From assembly GCA_964551035.1 (NCBI GenBank), contig CAZKBK010000002.1, positions 62,001-126,000 of the forward strand: a stretch of 64,000 nucleotides of DNA, in the 5' to 3' direction. The DNA is from Chryseosolibacter sp964551035. GTDB taxonomy: Bacteria > Bacteroidota > Bacteroidia > Cytophagales > Cyclobacteriaceae. The first letter of the stretch is position 1. Every line of letters starts with the position of its first letter. Under the pieces are notes generated by a model. That model was not told the DNA's origin. It made no database searches and was given only the letters and a program-made list of their open reading frames with translations. The position numbers and the translations under genes were made by a program. Of this stretch, positions 41,962 to 51,472 are shown piece after piece.

Positions 41962-42055
41962 GGGTAATCAGGCTTGGCAAAATCAAATGGTGTTTTGCAT
42001 CCACGATGGACGCGCGGCTACAAAGTTGTCATTAAAAGCGCAGATTAGGAAACGC

Positions 42056-43441
42056 CTACAGTCCGTACTTTTCCAGCCTTCGATATAGCGATGAACGGGT
42101 GAGCCCGAGTTCCGATGCCGCCTGCGTAATGTTTCCGTTGAACTTCTTCAGCACCTTGCGGATGAGGAGTTTTTCAACTTCCTCCAGATTGTACTGATCC
42201 AGGTTTAGCTGCCCGTCTTCTTTACCGGACGAGACTGTAAAATTGAAGTCTTCCGGTTGGAGCACGCTTGCGTTGCTGAGAATGACGGCGCGTTCAATGG
42301 AATGCTGAAGTTCGCGGATATTTCCAGGCCAGGGATGCTTGTGCATTCTTGTTATGGCGGCGTCGCTGATCTTTGAAACAGCCTTGTCGTACTTCGATGC
42401 ATATTGCCTCAGAAAGTGGTTGGCCAGCAGGGGTATGTCTTCGAACCGCTCGCGCAGTGGTGGTATTTCGATCTCGATGGTGTTTATCCGGTAGAGCAGA
42501 TCCTGACGGAAGCGGTTTTCTTTCACCATTTCGTACAACGGCATGTTGGTGGCGCAGATGAGCCGTATGTCGATGGGTGTGTCTTTATTGGATCCGACAC
42601 GGCTGACCCTCCGGTTTTGCAACACCGTCAACAGCTTTGCCTGGAGCGGCATGGAAAGGTTGCCGATCTCATCGAGGAAGAGGGTGCCCCCGTTGGCAAG
42701 TTCAAAGCGGCCTGCGCGGTCGTCTTTCGCATCGGTGAAGGCGCCCTTTTTGTGGCCGAATAATTCGCTTTCAAACAGGGTCTCCGTTATCGAGCCCAGA
42801 TCGACGCTGGCAAAACTTTCGTTTTGGCGCGCGGAATTGCGGTGTATGGCCCGGGCGATGAGTTCTTTACCGGTACCATTCTCCCCGAGAATAAGGACAT
42901 TGGCGTCCGTTCGGGCAACGCGGTCGATCGTCTGAAAGATTTTTTGCATGGCCGCGCTCTGCCCGATAATCTCACTGTAGCGGGCATTCAGTTCCTGGTT
43001 GATCTCCTGGTTTTTGATCTTCAGATTTTCGATTACATCACGGGACTCGCGCAGCCGCATGGCCGAGTAAAGGGTAGCCAGGAGTTTTTCGTTTTCCCAG
43101 GGCTTCAGCACGAAGTCCGTGGCGCCGGCTTTGATCGCCTTCACAGCCATCTGGATATCGCCATACGCCGTGATGAGCACCACCACCGACGACGGGTCGA
43201 GAGAAAGGATCTTCTCCAGCCAATAATATCCCTCATGTCCACTGCTCACATCTTTTGTGAAGTTCATATCCAACAGGATCACATCGTAGTCCTCGTTATT
43301 CATGAGGTTCGGGATCGCTTCCGGATTTTTTTCGAGATCGACCTGGGCAAAATGCCGCTTCAGGTACATCTTGGCCGCCTTGAGCAAGTCCTCGTTGTCA
43401 TCGACGATCAGGATCTTTCCTTGTTTATGGTCAGCAGCCAT
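42056..43441 (-). CDS. Sigma-54-dependent response regulator (NtrC family)
   Basis: 461 residues. Receiver domain at about 8-125 with phospho-acceptor Asp58 (VILLDMNFT) and an extra acidic stretch (KDVSSGHEG); AAA+ domain with GENGTGKE, the sigma-54 loop GAFTDA and FLDEIGN; C-terminal Fis helix-turn-helix (KKFNGNITQAASELGLTRSSLYRRLEKYGL). It activates sigma-54 promoters. It is divergent from the HlyD/ABC export cluster, in front of which two sigma-54-like promoters lie, so it is the likely activator of that cluster. The kinase gene follows. Confidence 0.92.
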   Translation of the reverse strand: MAADHKQGKILIVDDNEDLLKAAKMYLKRHFAQVDLEKNPEAIPNLMNNEDYDVILLDMNFTKDVSSGHEGYYWLEKILSLDPSSVVVLITAYGDIQMAVKAIKAGATDFVLKPWENEKLLATLYSAMRLRESRDVIENLKIKNQEINQELNARYSEIIGQSAAMQKIFQTIDRVARTDANVLILGENGTGKELIARAIHRNSARQNESFASVDLGSITETLFESELFGHKKGAFTDAKDDRAGRFELANGGTLFLDEIGNLSMPLQAKLLTVLQNRRVSRVGSNKDTPIDIRLICATNMPLYEMVKENRFRQDLLYRINTIEIEIPPLRERFEDIPLLANHFLRQYASKYDKAVSKISDAAITRMHKHPWPGNIRELQHSIERAVILSNASVLQPEDFNFTVSSGKEDGQLNLDQYNLEEVEKLLIRKVLKKFNGNITQAASELGLTRSSLYRRLEKYGL

Positions 43442-43536
43442 GGGTCAGGTTTTGCGTGAGGTGCATCATTTTCGAACTGGATCGTCCGGTAGTGGGCAAA
43501 GTGTATACCGAAATGCCGATTGCCGTCATATCAGCG

Positions 43537-43560
43537 AAAAACGCGAATTCCTGCGTTTTT
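43537..43560. promoter_or_regulatory. Inverted repeat, possible activator-binding site
   Basis: AAAAACGC (43537-43544) and GCGTTTTT (43553-43560) form perfect 8-bp arms around an 8-base centre. The centre lies about 115 bp upstream of the -24 element at 43662, the usual distance for enhancer sites of NtrC-type activators. It could instead be a two-way terminator. The 328-bp gap 43442-43769 otherwise contains only the promoter element. Confidence 0.4.
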
Positions 43561-43661
43561 TCAGCGATTCACCTGTTCGTATGCGGACACGGTCGTTCAG
43601 ATGTGAACGGGAAATAGACGATGCACGAGGTAAATGCGCGATGAAAATGGCTTTCCGGCAC

Positions 43662-43678
43662 TTGGCACGTTTGTTGGC
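43662..43678 (+). promoter_or_regulatory. Sigma-54-like -24/-12 promoter of the export cluster
   Basis: TTGGCACGTTTGTTGGC matches the sigma-54 consensus TGGCACG-N4-TTGCW with the GG and the second element 10 bases apart; the -12 GC is GG here. It lies 92 bp before the HlyD start codon. The same pattern recurs at 45994-46010. Confidence 0.6.
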
Positions 43679-43769
43679 GATGCGCTACCCGGTCAATAGC
43701 GTTGTCGGCCCTGGTTTCTGAGGGGGCCGAACGACACGCAAATCTGACATTAACCCTGTCTTCACACGG

Positions 43770-45020
43770 ATGGATAAGAAAATCGTAAAAAAGAAATGGA
43801 CGCTTAAACGCATCGCGACGTATGGAGGGATAGCGCTGTTCACGGTATTTGTGGCCTACCAGTTTATTTTCGCCGACCGGCGCTCTACTTATAACATTGA
43901 AAGAGACAGGGTGACAATTTCGGTTGTTGAACGCGGAATTTTTCAGGAAACGATCCCCCAAACCGGCCTTGTTGAGCCGAGCCGCACGGTTTATCTCGAT
44001 GCTGTCGAAGGTGGAATTATCAAAAGGGTCGTTGAGGAAAGCGGCGCGATGTTAAAAAAGGGCGATGTTATTCTTGAACTCAGTAACATCAACCGGGAAA
44101 TCGCTGTCTTACAGCAGGAAGCACAATTGAACGAAAGCATCAATCAAATGCGTGCAACCCGGTTGGGAATTACTCAGAACGATCTCGCGCAACGCCAGGA
44201 ACTCGCGCAGATCGATAATCAACTGGCGATTCTTGGGCCACAATACGCGCGGCAAAAGCAGCTGTTCGAAAAGAAATTGATTGCGAAACAGGAATTCGAA
44301 CGGACAGAGGCGGACTATCTGTATTTTAAAGAACGCAGGAGGATTACCTACGACGCTTACAAACAAGACTCGCTCGACCGCATCCGCCAACTCAGGCAAA
44401 TGGATTTTTCCGAGCGCCGGTTGGTGGAAAGCCTTGAAGGAGTCGGTAAGATCCTGGATAATCTTACGATTCGCGCACCGATCGATGGGCAGCTTTCTCA
44501 CCCGCCGCTGGACGTCGGACAGAGTGTGCAGGTAGGGCAACGTCTGGGCTGGATCGATGTCGTGGGCAGCTACAAGGTCCGCGTCCCGATCGACGAGCTT
44601 TACCTTCCCCGCATCGCCACCGGCCTGCGGGCGACCACGCGGTTCAACAACAGGGATTATGACCTGGAAATCACATACATTTACCCCGGCGTGACCAACG
44701 GGCGATTTGAAGTGGACATGAATTTCATCGGTGACACACCTCCCGGCATGCGCCGCGGCCTTTCGCTCCGGCTGCGCATCGAGTTGAGCCAGTCATCGGA
44801 GGAGCTGCTTCTCCCGGTAGGTGGGTTTTATAAGGACACCGGCGGAAACTGGGTTTATGTGCTCGAAAGTGGTGGCGGTCGCGCCGTCAGGAGGAACATT
44901 AAACTTGGCCGCAAGAATCCTGAGCACTTTGAGGTGCTGGAAGGACTCGAGCCCGGCGACCAGGTAATCACATCGTCTTACGAGAATTTCGGTGACAATG
45001 AGGTTTTGGTGCTCAATTAA
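43770..45020 (+). CDS. HlyD/MacA-like periplasmic adaptor
   Basis: 416 residues: a membrane anchor at about 13-33, a lipoyl/barrel-sandwich half motif (ETIPQTGLVEPSRTVYLDAVEGG), a long coiled-coil hairpin (about 105-215, rich in Q, R and E), then the second half (NLTIRAPIDGQLSHPPLDVGQSV) and a beta-barrel (VPVGGFYKDTGGNWVYVL-like). It links an inner-membrane pump to an outer-membrane channel. The ABC ATPase follows after 85 bp and the permeases after that, so a MacAB-type export or lipoprotein-type transport system is likely. No TolC-like gene is present. Confidence 0.9.
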   Translation: MDKKIVKKKWTLKRIATYGGIALFTVFVAYQFIFADRRSTYNIERDRVTISVVERGIFQETIPQTGLVEPSRTVYLDAVEGGIIKRVVEESGAMLKKGDVILELSNINREIAVLQQEAQLNESINQMRATRLGITQNDLAQRQELAQIDNQLAILGPQYARQKQLFEKKLIAKQEFERTEADYLYFKERRRITYDAYKQDSLDRIRQLRQMDFSERRLVESLEGVGKILDNLTIRAPIDGQLSHPPLDVGQSVQVGQRLGWIDVVGSYKVRVPIDELYLPRIATGLRATTRFNNRDYDLEITYIYPGVTNGRFEVDMNFIGDTPPGMRRGLSLRLRIELSQSSEELLLPVGGFYKDTGGNWVYVLESGGGRAVRRNIKLGRKNPEHFEVLEGLEPGDQVITSSYENFGDNEVLVLN

Positions 45021-45041
45021 GGGTAACCTTCCTAAAAAAAA

Positions 45042-45095
45042 ATGAGTATATCAGACAACCAGAAACACATTTTGAACATCCTTAACCAAAAATAA
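45042..45095 (+). CDS. Possible 17-residue peptide between hlyD-like and ABC genes
   Basis: ATG AGT ... TAA encodes MSISDNQKHILNILNQK in the short spacer, 10 bp before the ATPase start. It could be a leader peptide or pure chance. I list it only because the spacing suggests possible translational coupling. Confidence 0.2.
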   Translation: MSISDNQKHILNILNQK

Positions 45096-45105
45096 TCGTA
45101 TCGCC

Positions 45106-45795
45106 ATGATCAAACTTAAGAACCTTGAAAAGGTCTACACGACCGAGGAAGTAGAGACCACCGCGTTGAACAATATCAACCTGGAAATTAAGGACGGAGA
45201 ATTTGTTGCCATTATGGGACCCTCCGGTTGTGGAAAGTCCACGCTCCTGAACATTGTCGGGCTGCTCGACAACCCCTCCAACGGAGAATATCATTTCGGA
45301 GAACATGAGGTTGCCCGGTACTCCGAGCGCCAGCGCGCGCAGCTTCGCAAAGGCTCAATTGGATTTGTGTTCCAGAGCTTTAACCTCATCGATGAACTCA
45401 CCGTATTCGAAAACGTCGAACTCCCGCTCCTCTACCTGAAAGTGCCCGCCGGTGAACGCAAGCAACGCGTGGAGGAAGTACTCGAGCGCATGAATATCAT
45501 GCACCGCAGAAACCACTTCCCCCAACAGCTTTCCGGTGGACAGCAACAACGCGTCGCCATCGCCCGTGCGATTGTCGCGAAACCCAAGGTTATCCTTGCC
45601 GATGAGCCTACCGGTAACCTGGATTCGGCAAATGGCGAAGAGGTAATGAAATTGCTGTCGCAACTCAATGAAGAGGGCACCACTATCGTGATGGTTACAC
45701 ACTCACCTTATGATGCCAACTACGCGCACCGGATCGTTAACCTTTTCGACGGAAAGGTCGTTACCGAAAACATCAAAGAACATTTCCATATCTAG
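45106..45795 (+). CDS. ABC transporter ATP-binding protein (MacB/LolD type)
   Basis: 229 residues. Walker A GPSGCGKST (38-46), Q-loop FQSF (90), signature LSGGQQQR (142-149), Walker B VILADEPTGNLDS (162-174) and the H-loop VTHS are all intact. The LolD/MacB/FtsE-like subfamily is indicated by DEPTGNLDSANGEEV and the LIDELTVFENVELPLLY segment. It powers the FtsX-type permeases encoded downstream. A strong terminator follows (45881-45914), so the permeases have a separate promoter. Confidence 0.94.
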   Translation: MIKLKNLEKVYTTEEVETTALNNINLEIKDGEFVAIMGPSGCGKSTLLNIVGLLDNPSNGEYHFGEHEVARYSERQRAQLRKGSIGFVFQSFNLIDELTVFENVELPLLYLKVPAGERKQRVEEVLERMNIMHRRNHFPQQLSGGQQQRVAIARAIVAKPKVILADEPTGNLDSANGEEVMKLLSQLNEEGTTIVMVTHSPYDANYAHRIVNLFDGKVVTENIKEHFHI

Positions 45796-45880
45796 GAATG
45801 GTTTGACATTCCGGGGAAATCAGTCCGGACCTCGGGCGGATTGTGGCGGTCAGTTAATGGCCTGACGGTCCTCGCTGAAA

Positions 45881-45914
45881 AGCCTCTCAGGGAATACCTG
45901 GGAGGCTTTTTATT
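45881..45914 (+). terminator. Rho-independent terminator after the ABC ATPase
   Basis: AGCCTCTCAGG and CCTGGGAGGCT form an 11-bp stem (one G-T pair) with a 5-base loop, followed by TTTTATTT. It lies 85 bp after the ATPase stop, and the next sigma-54-like promoter begins 80 bp later. Confidence 0.8.
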
Positions 45915-45993
45915 TCTGAACACAACCTGTTCACAACTGAACGGCGTACGCTGGGGAAGCCGTTTCTCTGGCGGTTTAGGGCCGTTCTGCACG

Positions 45994-46010
45994 CTGGCAC
46001 ATTTCTTGGC
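45994..46010 (+). promoter_or_regulatory. Sigma-54-like -24/-12 promoter of the first permease gene
   Basis: CTGGCACATTTCTTGGC has the same spacing and the same TGGCAC-n-TTT-n-TTGGC pattern as the element at 43662-43678. It stands between the terminator at 45914 and the permease start at 46070, giving a leader of about 50 bases. The remainder of the 45796-46069 gap holds small inverted repeats (GGAATG...CATTCC at 45795-45812; GTCAG...CTGAC at 45849-45866). Confidence 0.6.
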
Positions 46011-46069
46011 CGTCTGGTGCAACTCCTGGCCCCTTCGGTCAGTCTTATACAAGAACCTAAACTCCTGGC

Positions 46070-48442
46070 ATGATCAAGAACTACTTCCTAATCACCCTGC
46101 GCAGCATGATGAAGAACAAACTCTTCATCTTCATCAATGTTCTCGGAATGGCTGTTGGCATCGGATGTTGCGTAGTCGCATACTTCAACTGGGAATATGA
46201 CACCACCTTTGACGCCTATCATGGAAAACGGGAAAGCATCTATCGGGTAAGTTCCATTCGCGAATTCAATGATGAGCGTACCCTTTATGGATTTGCACCA
46301 CTGCCCCTGGGGGCCGCCCTGCGGGAAAATGCCGGCGACATTGAAGAGATTGTACGCTTCTCGTGGTCGAATTCGAATTTCAAGGTTAAGGACAACATCT
46401 TTCCGTCAAGTCTGGCATACGTCGACAGTTCATTTCCCAGCGTTTTTACCGTTGAGTTCCTGCGCGGCGACGCGACAGCGCTGCAGGATAAGTCGAAAGT
46501 CATACTCAGTGAAGAGATGGCCATGCGGCTCTTCAATAGTATTGATGTCGTCGGCCGCCAGGTGACGCAAGTGATGGGAACCACCCTGAAAGAGGTTGAA
46601 GTCGGTGCCGTATTCAAGAAACCGGCCGCCAACTCCAGCTTTCACCCCCAGGCCTACATGCAATATGACAACTATTTTGAGGAGGCGACAGACCTCCGGG
46701 AAGATGACTGGGTCTATCGAAACAGTCTGTTCGTTTTGATTTCAAATCCCGGGCGTGTTGAAGATGTTACCCAACAGATTCAACCGTACAGGGAAAACAA
46801 CAACCGCGTTCGCGAGGATTTCCAGATCCGCGAATTCGTCCTTGAACCGCTGGTGGGAATGGCTCAGCGCGACGAGGCAAATGACACGTGGTCGCAAACC
46901 AAGGAGGCAAACCCGCGGGTAGCCGTCGTAGCGCCGGCGATGATGGCCATCCTCGTCCTGTTGATTGCGTGCTTCAATATGACCAACACGGCCATTGCCA
47001 TCTCCTCGCGGCGCCTGAAAGAAATCGGACTTCGAAAGGTACTCGGCGGAATGAAGTTCCAGTTGGTGGCGCAGTTTATTGGCGAGACCGCTTTTGTCTG
47101 CTTCGTGGCCCTGGCCATCGGCCTTTTACTCGGAGAAGTGTTGATCGGCGCATGGAATGGATTGTGGCCGGAAATGAAACTGGAATCACACTACCTCGAC
47201 AATCCCGGCTTCCTGGTGTTCGTCATTGGAACCCTTACGTTCACGGCCCTGGTCGCAGGCAGCTACCCGGCATTCTATATCAGCAGTTTTGAACCGATCA
47301 GCATACTGAAAGGGAAATTGAAATTCGGCGGCACAAACCTGTTTACGAGGATATTGCTCGTGCTGCAGTATGCGATATCCCTTACGGCAATCATTTTTGC
47401 GGTCGCCTTCTACAATAATTCCAAATACCAGCGTGATTTCGATATCGGGTTCGATATGGACGGCGTGATCATCGCGTACGTCGACAACCAGAGTGAATTC
47501 GAGACTTACCGCAATGCGCTGCTGCCGAACAAGGACATCCTCACGATTGCGGGATCAAGACACAGCATCTACTCATCCCGGTACAACGATCCGGTGCGCT
47601 TCGAGTCAAAAGAGATTGAGACCGACATCATCGACGTCGGTGATCATTACATTGAAACCATGGGCCTCGAATTGCTCGCGGGGCGGGATTTTGTAAAGGA
47701 TTCCGAGACCGATCGGCGGGAGTCGGTTATCGTGACGGAAAAGTTTGCTGATAGTTTTGGGTGGACCGATCCGATAGGGAAGGAATTGGTATGGATGGAC
47801 ACGGTGAAGCTTTATGTGATCGGTGTGGTAAAGAACGTGTACACGAATGGCCTCTGGAGACCCATGCAGCCGCTGATGATCCGGTACACGTCGCCTGACC
47901 ATTACTCGCACGTGATCGTAAAGGCGCCGGTGCAACGCCTTGCGGATGTTGACAAATTCATGGCAAAGGAGTGGCGGAACGTCTTTCCCAACCGCTTATA
48001 CAACGGTCGCATTCTCCAATACGATCTTGTGGAGGCTACCACCGTCAACAACAACATTGTAAAAATGTTCGTCTTCCTTGGTGTTGTTGCCCTGGTCCTT
48101 TCGGCCACGGGCCTGTTTGCGCTCGTTTCATTGAATATCATCAGGAAAATGAAGGAGATCGGCGTGCGAAAGGTACTCGGCGCAACGGTGTCCAACATCG
48201 CCACCATCATCAATACCGAGTTCGTGATCATCCTGTCGATTGCTTCCGCGATAGGGATTGGCTTGGCGTGGATTGGCGTGGATGCGATGATGGGCAGTAT
48301 CTGGACGTACTATGAGTCGGCTTCGCCAATTACTTTCCTTGCGTCGGTGACGGTGATGTTCCTGGTCTCTGCCGTGGCAATTGGATACAAGGTCTTCAAT
48401 GCGGCGTCCATGAACCCGGTTAACACACTCAGGGCAGAGTAA
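46070..48442 (+). CDS. MacB/FtsX-type ABC permease 1
   Basis: 790 residues built as two similar halves. Each has a membrane helix, a MacB-like periplasmic domain, and a block of three helices of the FtsX family (AMMAILVLLIACFNMTNTAIA ... ; VFLGVVALVLSATGLFALVS ...). RRLKEIGLRKVLGG and RKMKEIGVRKVLGA are the conserved coupling loops that contact the ATPase. The N-terminus MIKNYFLITLRSMMKNKLF is typical for Bacteroidota paralogues. It lies 101 bp before a second permease. The exported substrate is unknown. Confidence 0.9.
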   Translation: MIKNYFLITLRSMMKNKLFIFINVLGMAVGIGCCVVAYFNWEYDTTFDAYHGKRESIYRVSSIREFNDERTLYGFAPLPLGAALRENAGDIEEIVRFSWSNSNFKVKDNIFPSSLAYVDSSFPSVFTVEFLRGDATALQDKSKVILSEEMAMRLFNSIDVVGRQVTQVMGTTLKEVEVGAVFKKPAANSSFHPQAYMQYDNYFEEATDLREDDWVYRNSLFVLISNPGRVEDVTQQIQPYRENNNRVREDFQIREFVLEPLVGMAQRDEANDTWSQTKEANPRVAVVAPAMMAILVLLIACFNMTNTAIAISSRRLKEIGLRKVLGGMKFQLVAQFIGETAFVCFVALAIGLLLGEVLIGAWNGLWPEMKLESHYLDNPGFLVFVIGTLTFTALVAGSYPAFYISSFEPISILKGKLKFGGTNLFTRILLVLQYAISLTAIIFAVAFYNNSKYQRDFDIGFDMDGVIIAYVDNQSEFETYRNALLPNKDILTIAGSRHSIYSSRYNDPVRFESKEIETDIIDVGDHYIETMGLELLAGRDFVKDSETDRRESVIVTEKFADSFGWTDPIGKELVWMDTVKLYVIGVVKNVYTNGLWRPMQPLMIRYTSPDHYSHVIVKAPVQRLADVDKFMAKEWRNVFPNRLYNGRILQYDLVEATTVNNNIVKMFVFLGVVALVLSATGLFALVSLNIIRKMKEIGVRKVLGATVSNIATIINTEFVIILSIASAIGIGLAWIGVDAMMGSIWTYYESASPITFLASVTVMFLVSAVAIGYKVFNAASMNPVNTLRAE

Positions 48443-48543
48443 AATCAAACTATGGCGGGACGGCCGATTTTGAAGAAAGAAACGTTTACGTATTCTTGTA
48501 ACCCCGATCGCATCACGGGCGTCTTACGGGCAATTTCAAATCT

Positions 48544-50946
48544 ATGATCAGAAACTATTTTCGTGTTGCCATCCGCAACATTCTGAAACACAAATTTTAT
48601 GCGGGCATCAACATACTCGGGATGAGTGTGGGTATTGCCGCCTGCCTGCTCCTTGCGCTTTATGTGGCGCATGAATTGAGTTTTGACCGCTTTCATGAGA
48701 AAGCGGATCGCATTTACCAGGTGGGTCTGCATGGCAGGGTTGGTGGCCAGGACATTATGACGGCCACGACGTGTCCGCCCCTGGCCGAGGCGTTGGTGGC
48801 CGAGGTTCCGGGCGTTGCGGAAGCCACACGAATCGGTAGCTGGTGGGGCAGTAGCACCCTGAAGTATGACGAAAAAGTGTTTTCGGAAGAAAAGCTGTTC
48901 CTGGTCGACTCCAACTTCTTCAGTTTTTTCAGTTTCCGGTTACTTAAGGGAGACGCGAACACCGCGCTGAAGGAGCCGAACACGCTGGTGCTGACGGAAG
49001 CCCTGGCGACCAAATATTTTGGAACCGAGGATCCGCTCGGAAAACTCATGACCATTGGAGCGGACCAGACATTCAAGGTCACCGGCGTCGTGGAGAACGC
49101 ACCGTCAAATTCACATTTCATTTACAACGTGCTGATATCAGCAAACTCCGCTGAACACATGAAGCGGACGGGGTGGCTCAATAATTTCCTGCGAACCTAT
49201 TTCATACTCGGGGAGGGTGCGTCGCCGGCTTCGGTGGAGGAAAAGTACGAGGACCTGGTCGTGAAGTATGTAGGTCCGGAAGTGGAGCAGTTCCTCAACG
49301 TCTCGTTGGAGCAGATGCGCGCCCAGGGCGGCGCGTATGGATATTACAACACGCCGTTGACCGATATTCACCTGAAATCAAAATCCCGCGACGACCTTGA
49401 GCCGGGCGGCAATATCATGCACGTATACTTCTTCGGGGGCATCGGCATCTTTATCATTGTCATCGCGTGTATCAATTTTATGAACCTTTCGACGGCGCGT
49501 TCTGCCGGCCGTGCCAAGGAAGTCGGCCTTCGAAAGACGTTGGGATCGTTCCGCAGGCAGATGATCGGTCAGTTCCTTGCGGAATCGATATTGTACAGCT
49601 TCGTCGCGGTCGCCATTGCCCTGGTGATCTGCTGGCTTGTGTTGCCGCAGTTCAACACGCTGGCCGCCAAAAACCTCGGGATGGAAGTATTCCTGAACCC
49701 CGGTTTTGTCGGCGCGCTGGCCGCCCTGGTGCTCGTGGTCGGTGTCATTGCGGGCAGCTACCCCGCCTTTTACCTGACTTCATTCAGCGCTGTTGAGGTG
49801 CTGAAAGGAAAGGTTCGGGCCGGGGCGAAGAGCAAAGGTGTGCGGAGTACACTCGTGGTATCTCAGTTCGCCCTGTCGATTTTCCTGATCATTTTCACGG
49901 CGGTGGTATACCAGCAACTCACGTTCATGGCCACACGCGACATGGGTATCGACAAGCACAACGTGCTCATCCTTCCCGGCACGGGAGCAATGGGCAATGA
50001 CCGGGACGCTTTCAAGAACGCGTTGATGGAACAGCACGGCATCGTTAGCGCAAGCTTCACGAACAACTCCTTTCCGGGCGTGAACAGCACAACGGTATTC
50101 AAGACCGGTGGATCGGAAGAGGATCACATGATGGGTATTTACTATGCCGACTACGAACACCAGGAGGTGATGCGCTTTGAACTGAAGGAGGGTCGTTATT
50201 TTTCGCGCGACTTTCCTTCGGACTCTTCCGCGATCCTGTTGAACGAAGCCGCGGTGAAGGAATTCGGATTCGAGAACCCGCTACAGGAAGAGATTATATC
50301 CGTTGACGGGGGAGTGCCGCGCCGATTGCGCATCGTCGGCGTATTCAGGGACTTCAATTTTGAATCATTGAAGGAACACGTCAGGCCGTTGTCGATCCGG
50401 CTAACAGATCGGTCATGGCAGCTGATGGTACGTTATGAGGGAAATCCCGCCGACGCATTGGCGACCGTTGAAGGCCTGTGGCAGCAATATGCGCCACATG
50501 AGCCGTTCAGTTATTCGTTTCTCGATCAGGAATTTGACCAGCAGTTTCGCACCGAACAGCGGATGGGCCAACTGTTCACGATCTTCTCTGGGCTCGCGAT
50601 TTTCATTGCCTGCCTGGGACTGTTTGCCCTGGCAGCATTCACCGCCGAACAGCGCACCAAGGAGATCGGTATTCGCAAGGCCATGGGTGCCACGACAGCG
50701 GGGCTAACCCTGCTCCTTTCAAAGGAGTTCACAAAACTGGTCATTATAGCATTTATTCCGGCCGCCGTTGCCGGATGGTTTGTCGTTGACCGATGGCTGG
50801 ATGCCTTTGCCTATAGGGTGGAAATCAACCCGTTGATTTTCGTCGCCAGTGGTGCAGGGGCCATTGTCATCGCATGGCTTACCGTGAGCTTTCAATCCAT
50901 CAAGGCCGCGGGGACGAACCCTGTTCAGTCGTTGCGGTATGAATAG
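48544..50946 (+). CDS. MacB/FtsX-type ABC permease 2
   Basis: 800 residues, paralogue of the permease at 46070 with the same two-half design: MIRNYFRVAIRNILKHKFYA, a periplasmic domain, FIIVIACINFMNLSTARSAGRAKEVGLRKTLG, then a second helix block with EQRTKEIGIRKAMGA. Two distinct permeases with one ATPase suggest a heteromeric pump or two alternative pumps. No sigma-54-like element was found in the 101-bp spacer, so it is probably transcribed with permease 1. The next gene is convergent, 19 bp away. Confidence 0.9.
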   Translation: MIRNYFRVAIRNILKHKFYAGINILGMSVGIAACLLLALYVAHELSFDRFHEKADRIYQVGLHGRVGGQDIMTATTCPPLAEALVAEVPGVAEATRIGSWWGSSTLKYDEKVFSEEKLFLVDSNFFSFFSFRLLKGDANTALKEPNTLVLTEALATKYFGTEDPLGKLMTIGADQTFKVTGVVENAPSNSHFIYNVLISANSAEHMKRTGWLNNFLRTYFILGEGASPASVEEKYEDLVVKYVGPEVEQFLNVSLEQMRAQGGAYGYYNTPLTDIHLKSKSRDDLEPGGNIMHVYFFGGIGIFIIVIACINFMNLSTARSAGRAKEVGLRKTLGSFRRQMIGQFLAESILYSFVAVAIALVICWLVLPQFNTLAAKNLGMEVFLNPGFVGALAALVLVVGVIAGSYPAFYLTSFSAVEVLKGKVRAGAKSKGVRSTLVVSQFALSIFLIIFTAVVYQQLTFMATRDMGIDKHNVLILPGTGAMGNDRDAFKNALMEQHGIVSASFTNNSFPGVNSTTVFKTGGSEEDHMMGIYYADYEHQEVMRFELKEGRYFSRDFPSDSSAILLNEAAVKEFGFENPLQEEIISVDGGVPRRLRIVGVFRDFNFESLKEHVRPLSIRLTDRSWQLMVRYEGNPADALATVEGLWQQYAPHEPFSYSFLDQEFDQQFRTEQRMGQLFTIFSGLAIFIACLGLFALAAFTAEQRTKEIGIRKAMGATTAGLTLLLSKEFTKLVIIAFIPAAVAGWFVVDRWLDAFAYRVEINPLIFVASGAGAIVIAWLTVSFQSIKAAGTNPVQSLRYE

Positions 50947-50965
50947 CCGGCCCTTGCGGCGTTCC

Positions 50966-51472
50966 TCAGGTTTGCGCCGGGAGGTTTTCGACGATCAGGC
51001 GGAACCAGTACGTGTAGGCGTCGGGGTGTTCGCGTATGTCGGCCTTCAACCATGAAAGACCGACGAACTTCCACGATTCGACTTCCCCGGAGTTTATTCG
51101 GGGAACGCCGTCAAACCGGCCGACGAAGACGTGGTCAAGTTCGTGTTCCGTGAGGTCCTGGTCGAGCGATGCCTTGTAAAGGAATTTGTGTGAGAAAGCC
51201 AGGTCGATGTCGATTCCCATTTCCTCCCAAAGTCTTCGGCGGGCAGCGTCGGCGATTTTTTCGCCGGGTCGGGGATGGCTGCAACATGCGTTTGTCCAGA
51301 GCCCGCCACTGTGATACTTTCCCATCGCCCGCTGCTGAAGCAACAGTTCCCCTTTTTTATTGTAGACGAGAACCGAAAACGCACGATGCAACTCTCCCAG
51401 CCGATGCGCTTCCATTTTTTCCATCGTACCGATGGCGTTATCCTCCTGATCAACGAGAATGACTTCTTCCAT
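50966..51472 (-). CDS. idi: Isopentenyl-diphosphate delta-isomerase (type 1)
   Basis: 168 residues of the Nudix fold. Active-site motifs are TNACCSHPRPGE with the catalytic Cys (about 63-64) and TEHELDHVFVG with the catalytic Glu; LWEEMGI is the Nudix helix remnant. It interconverts IPP and DMAPP for isoprenoid (carotenoid, quinone) synthesis. No other isoprenoid genes are adjacent. Confidence 0.93.
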   Translation of the reverse strand: MEEVILVDQEDNAIGTMEKMEAHRLGELHRAFSVLVYNKKGELLLQQRAMGKYHSGGLWTNACCSHPRPGEKIADAARRRLWEEMGIDIDLAFSHKFLYKASLDQDLTEHELDHVFVGRFDGVPRINSGEVESWKFVGLSWLKADIREHPDAYTYWFRLIVENLPAQT

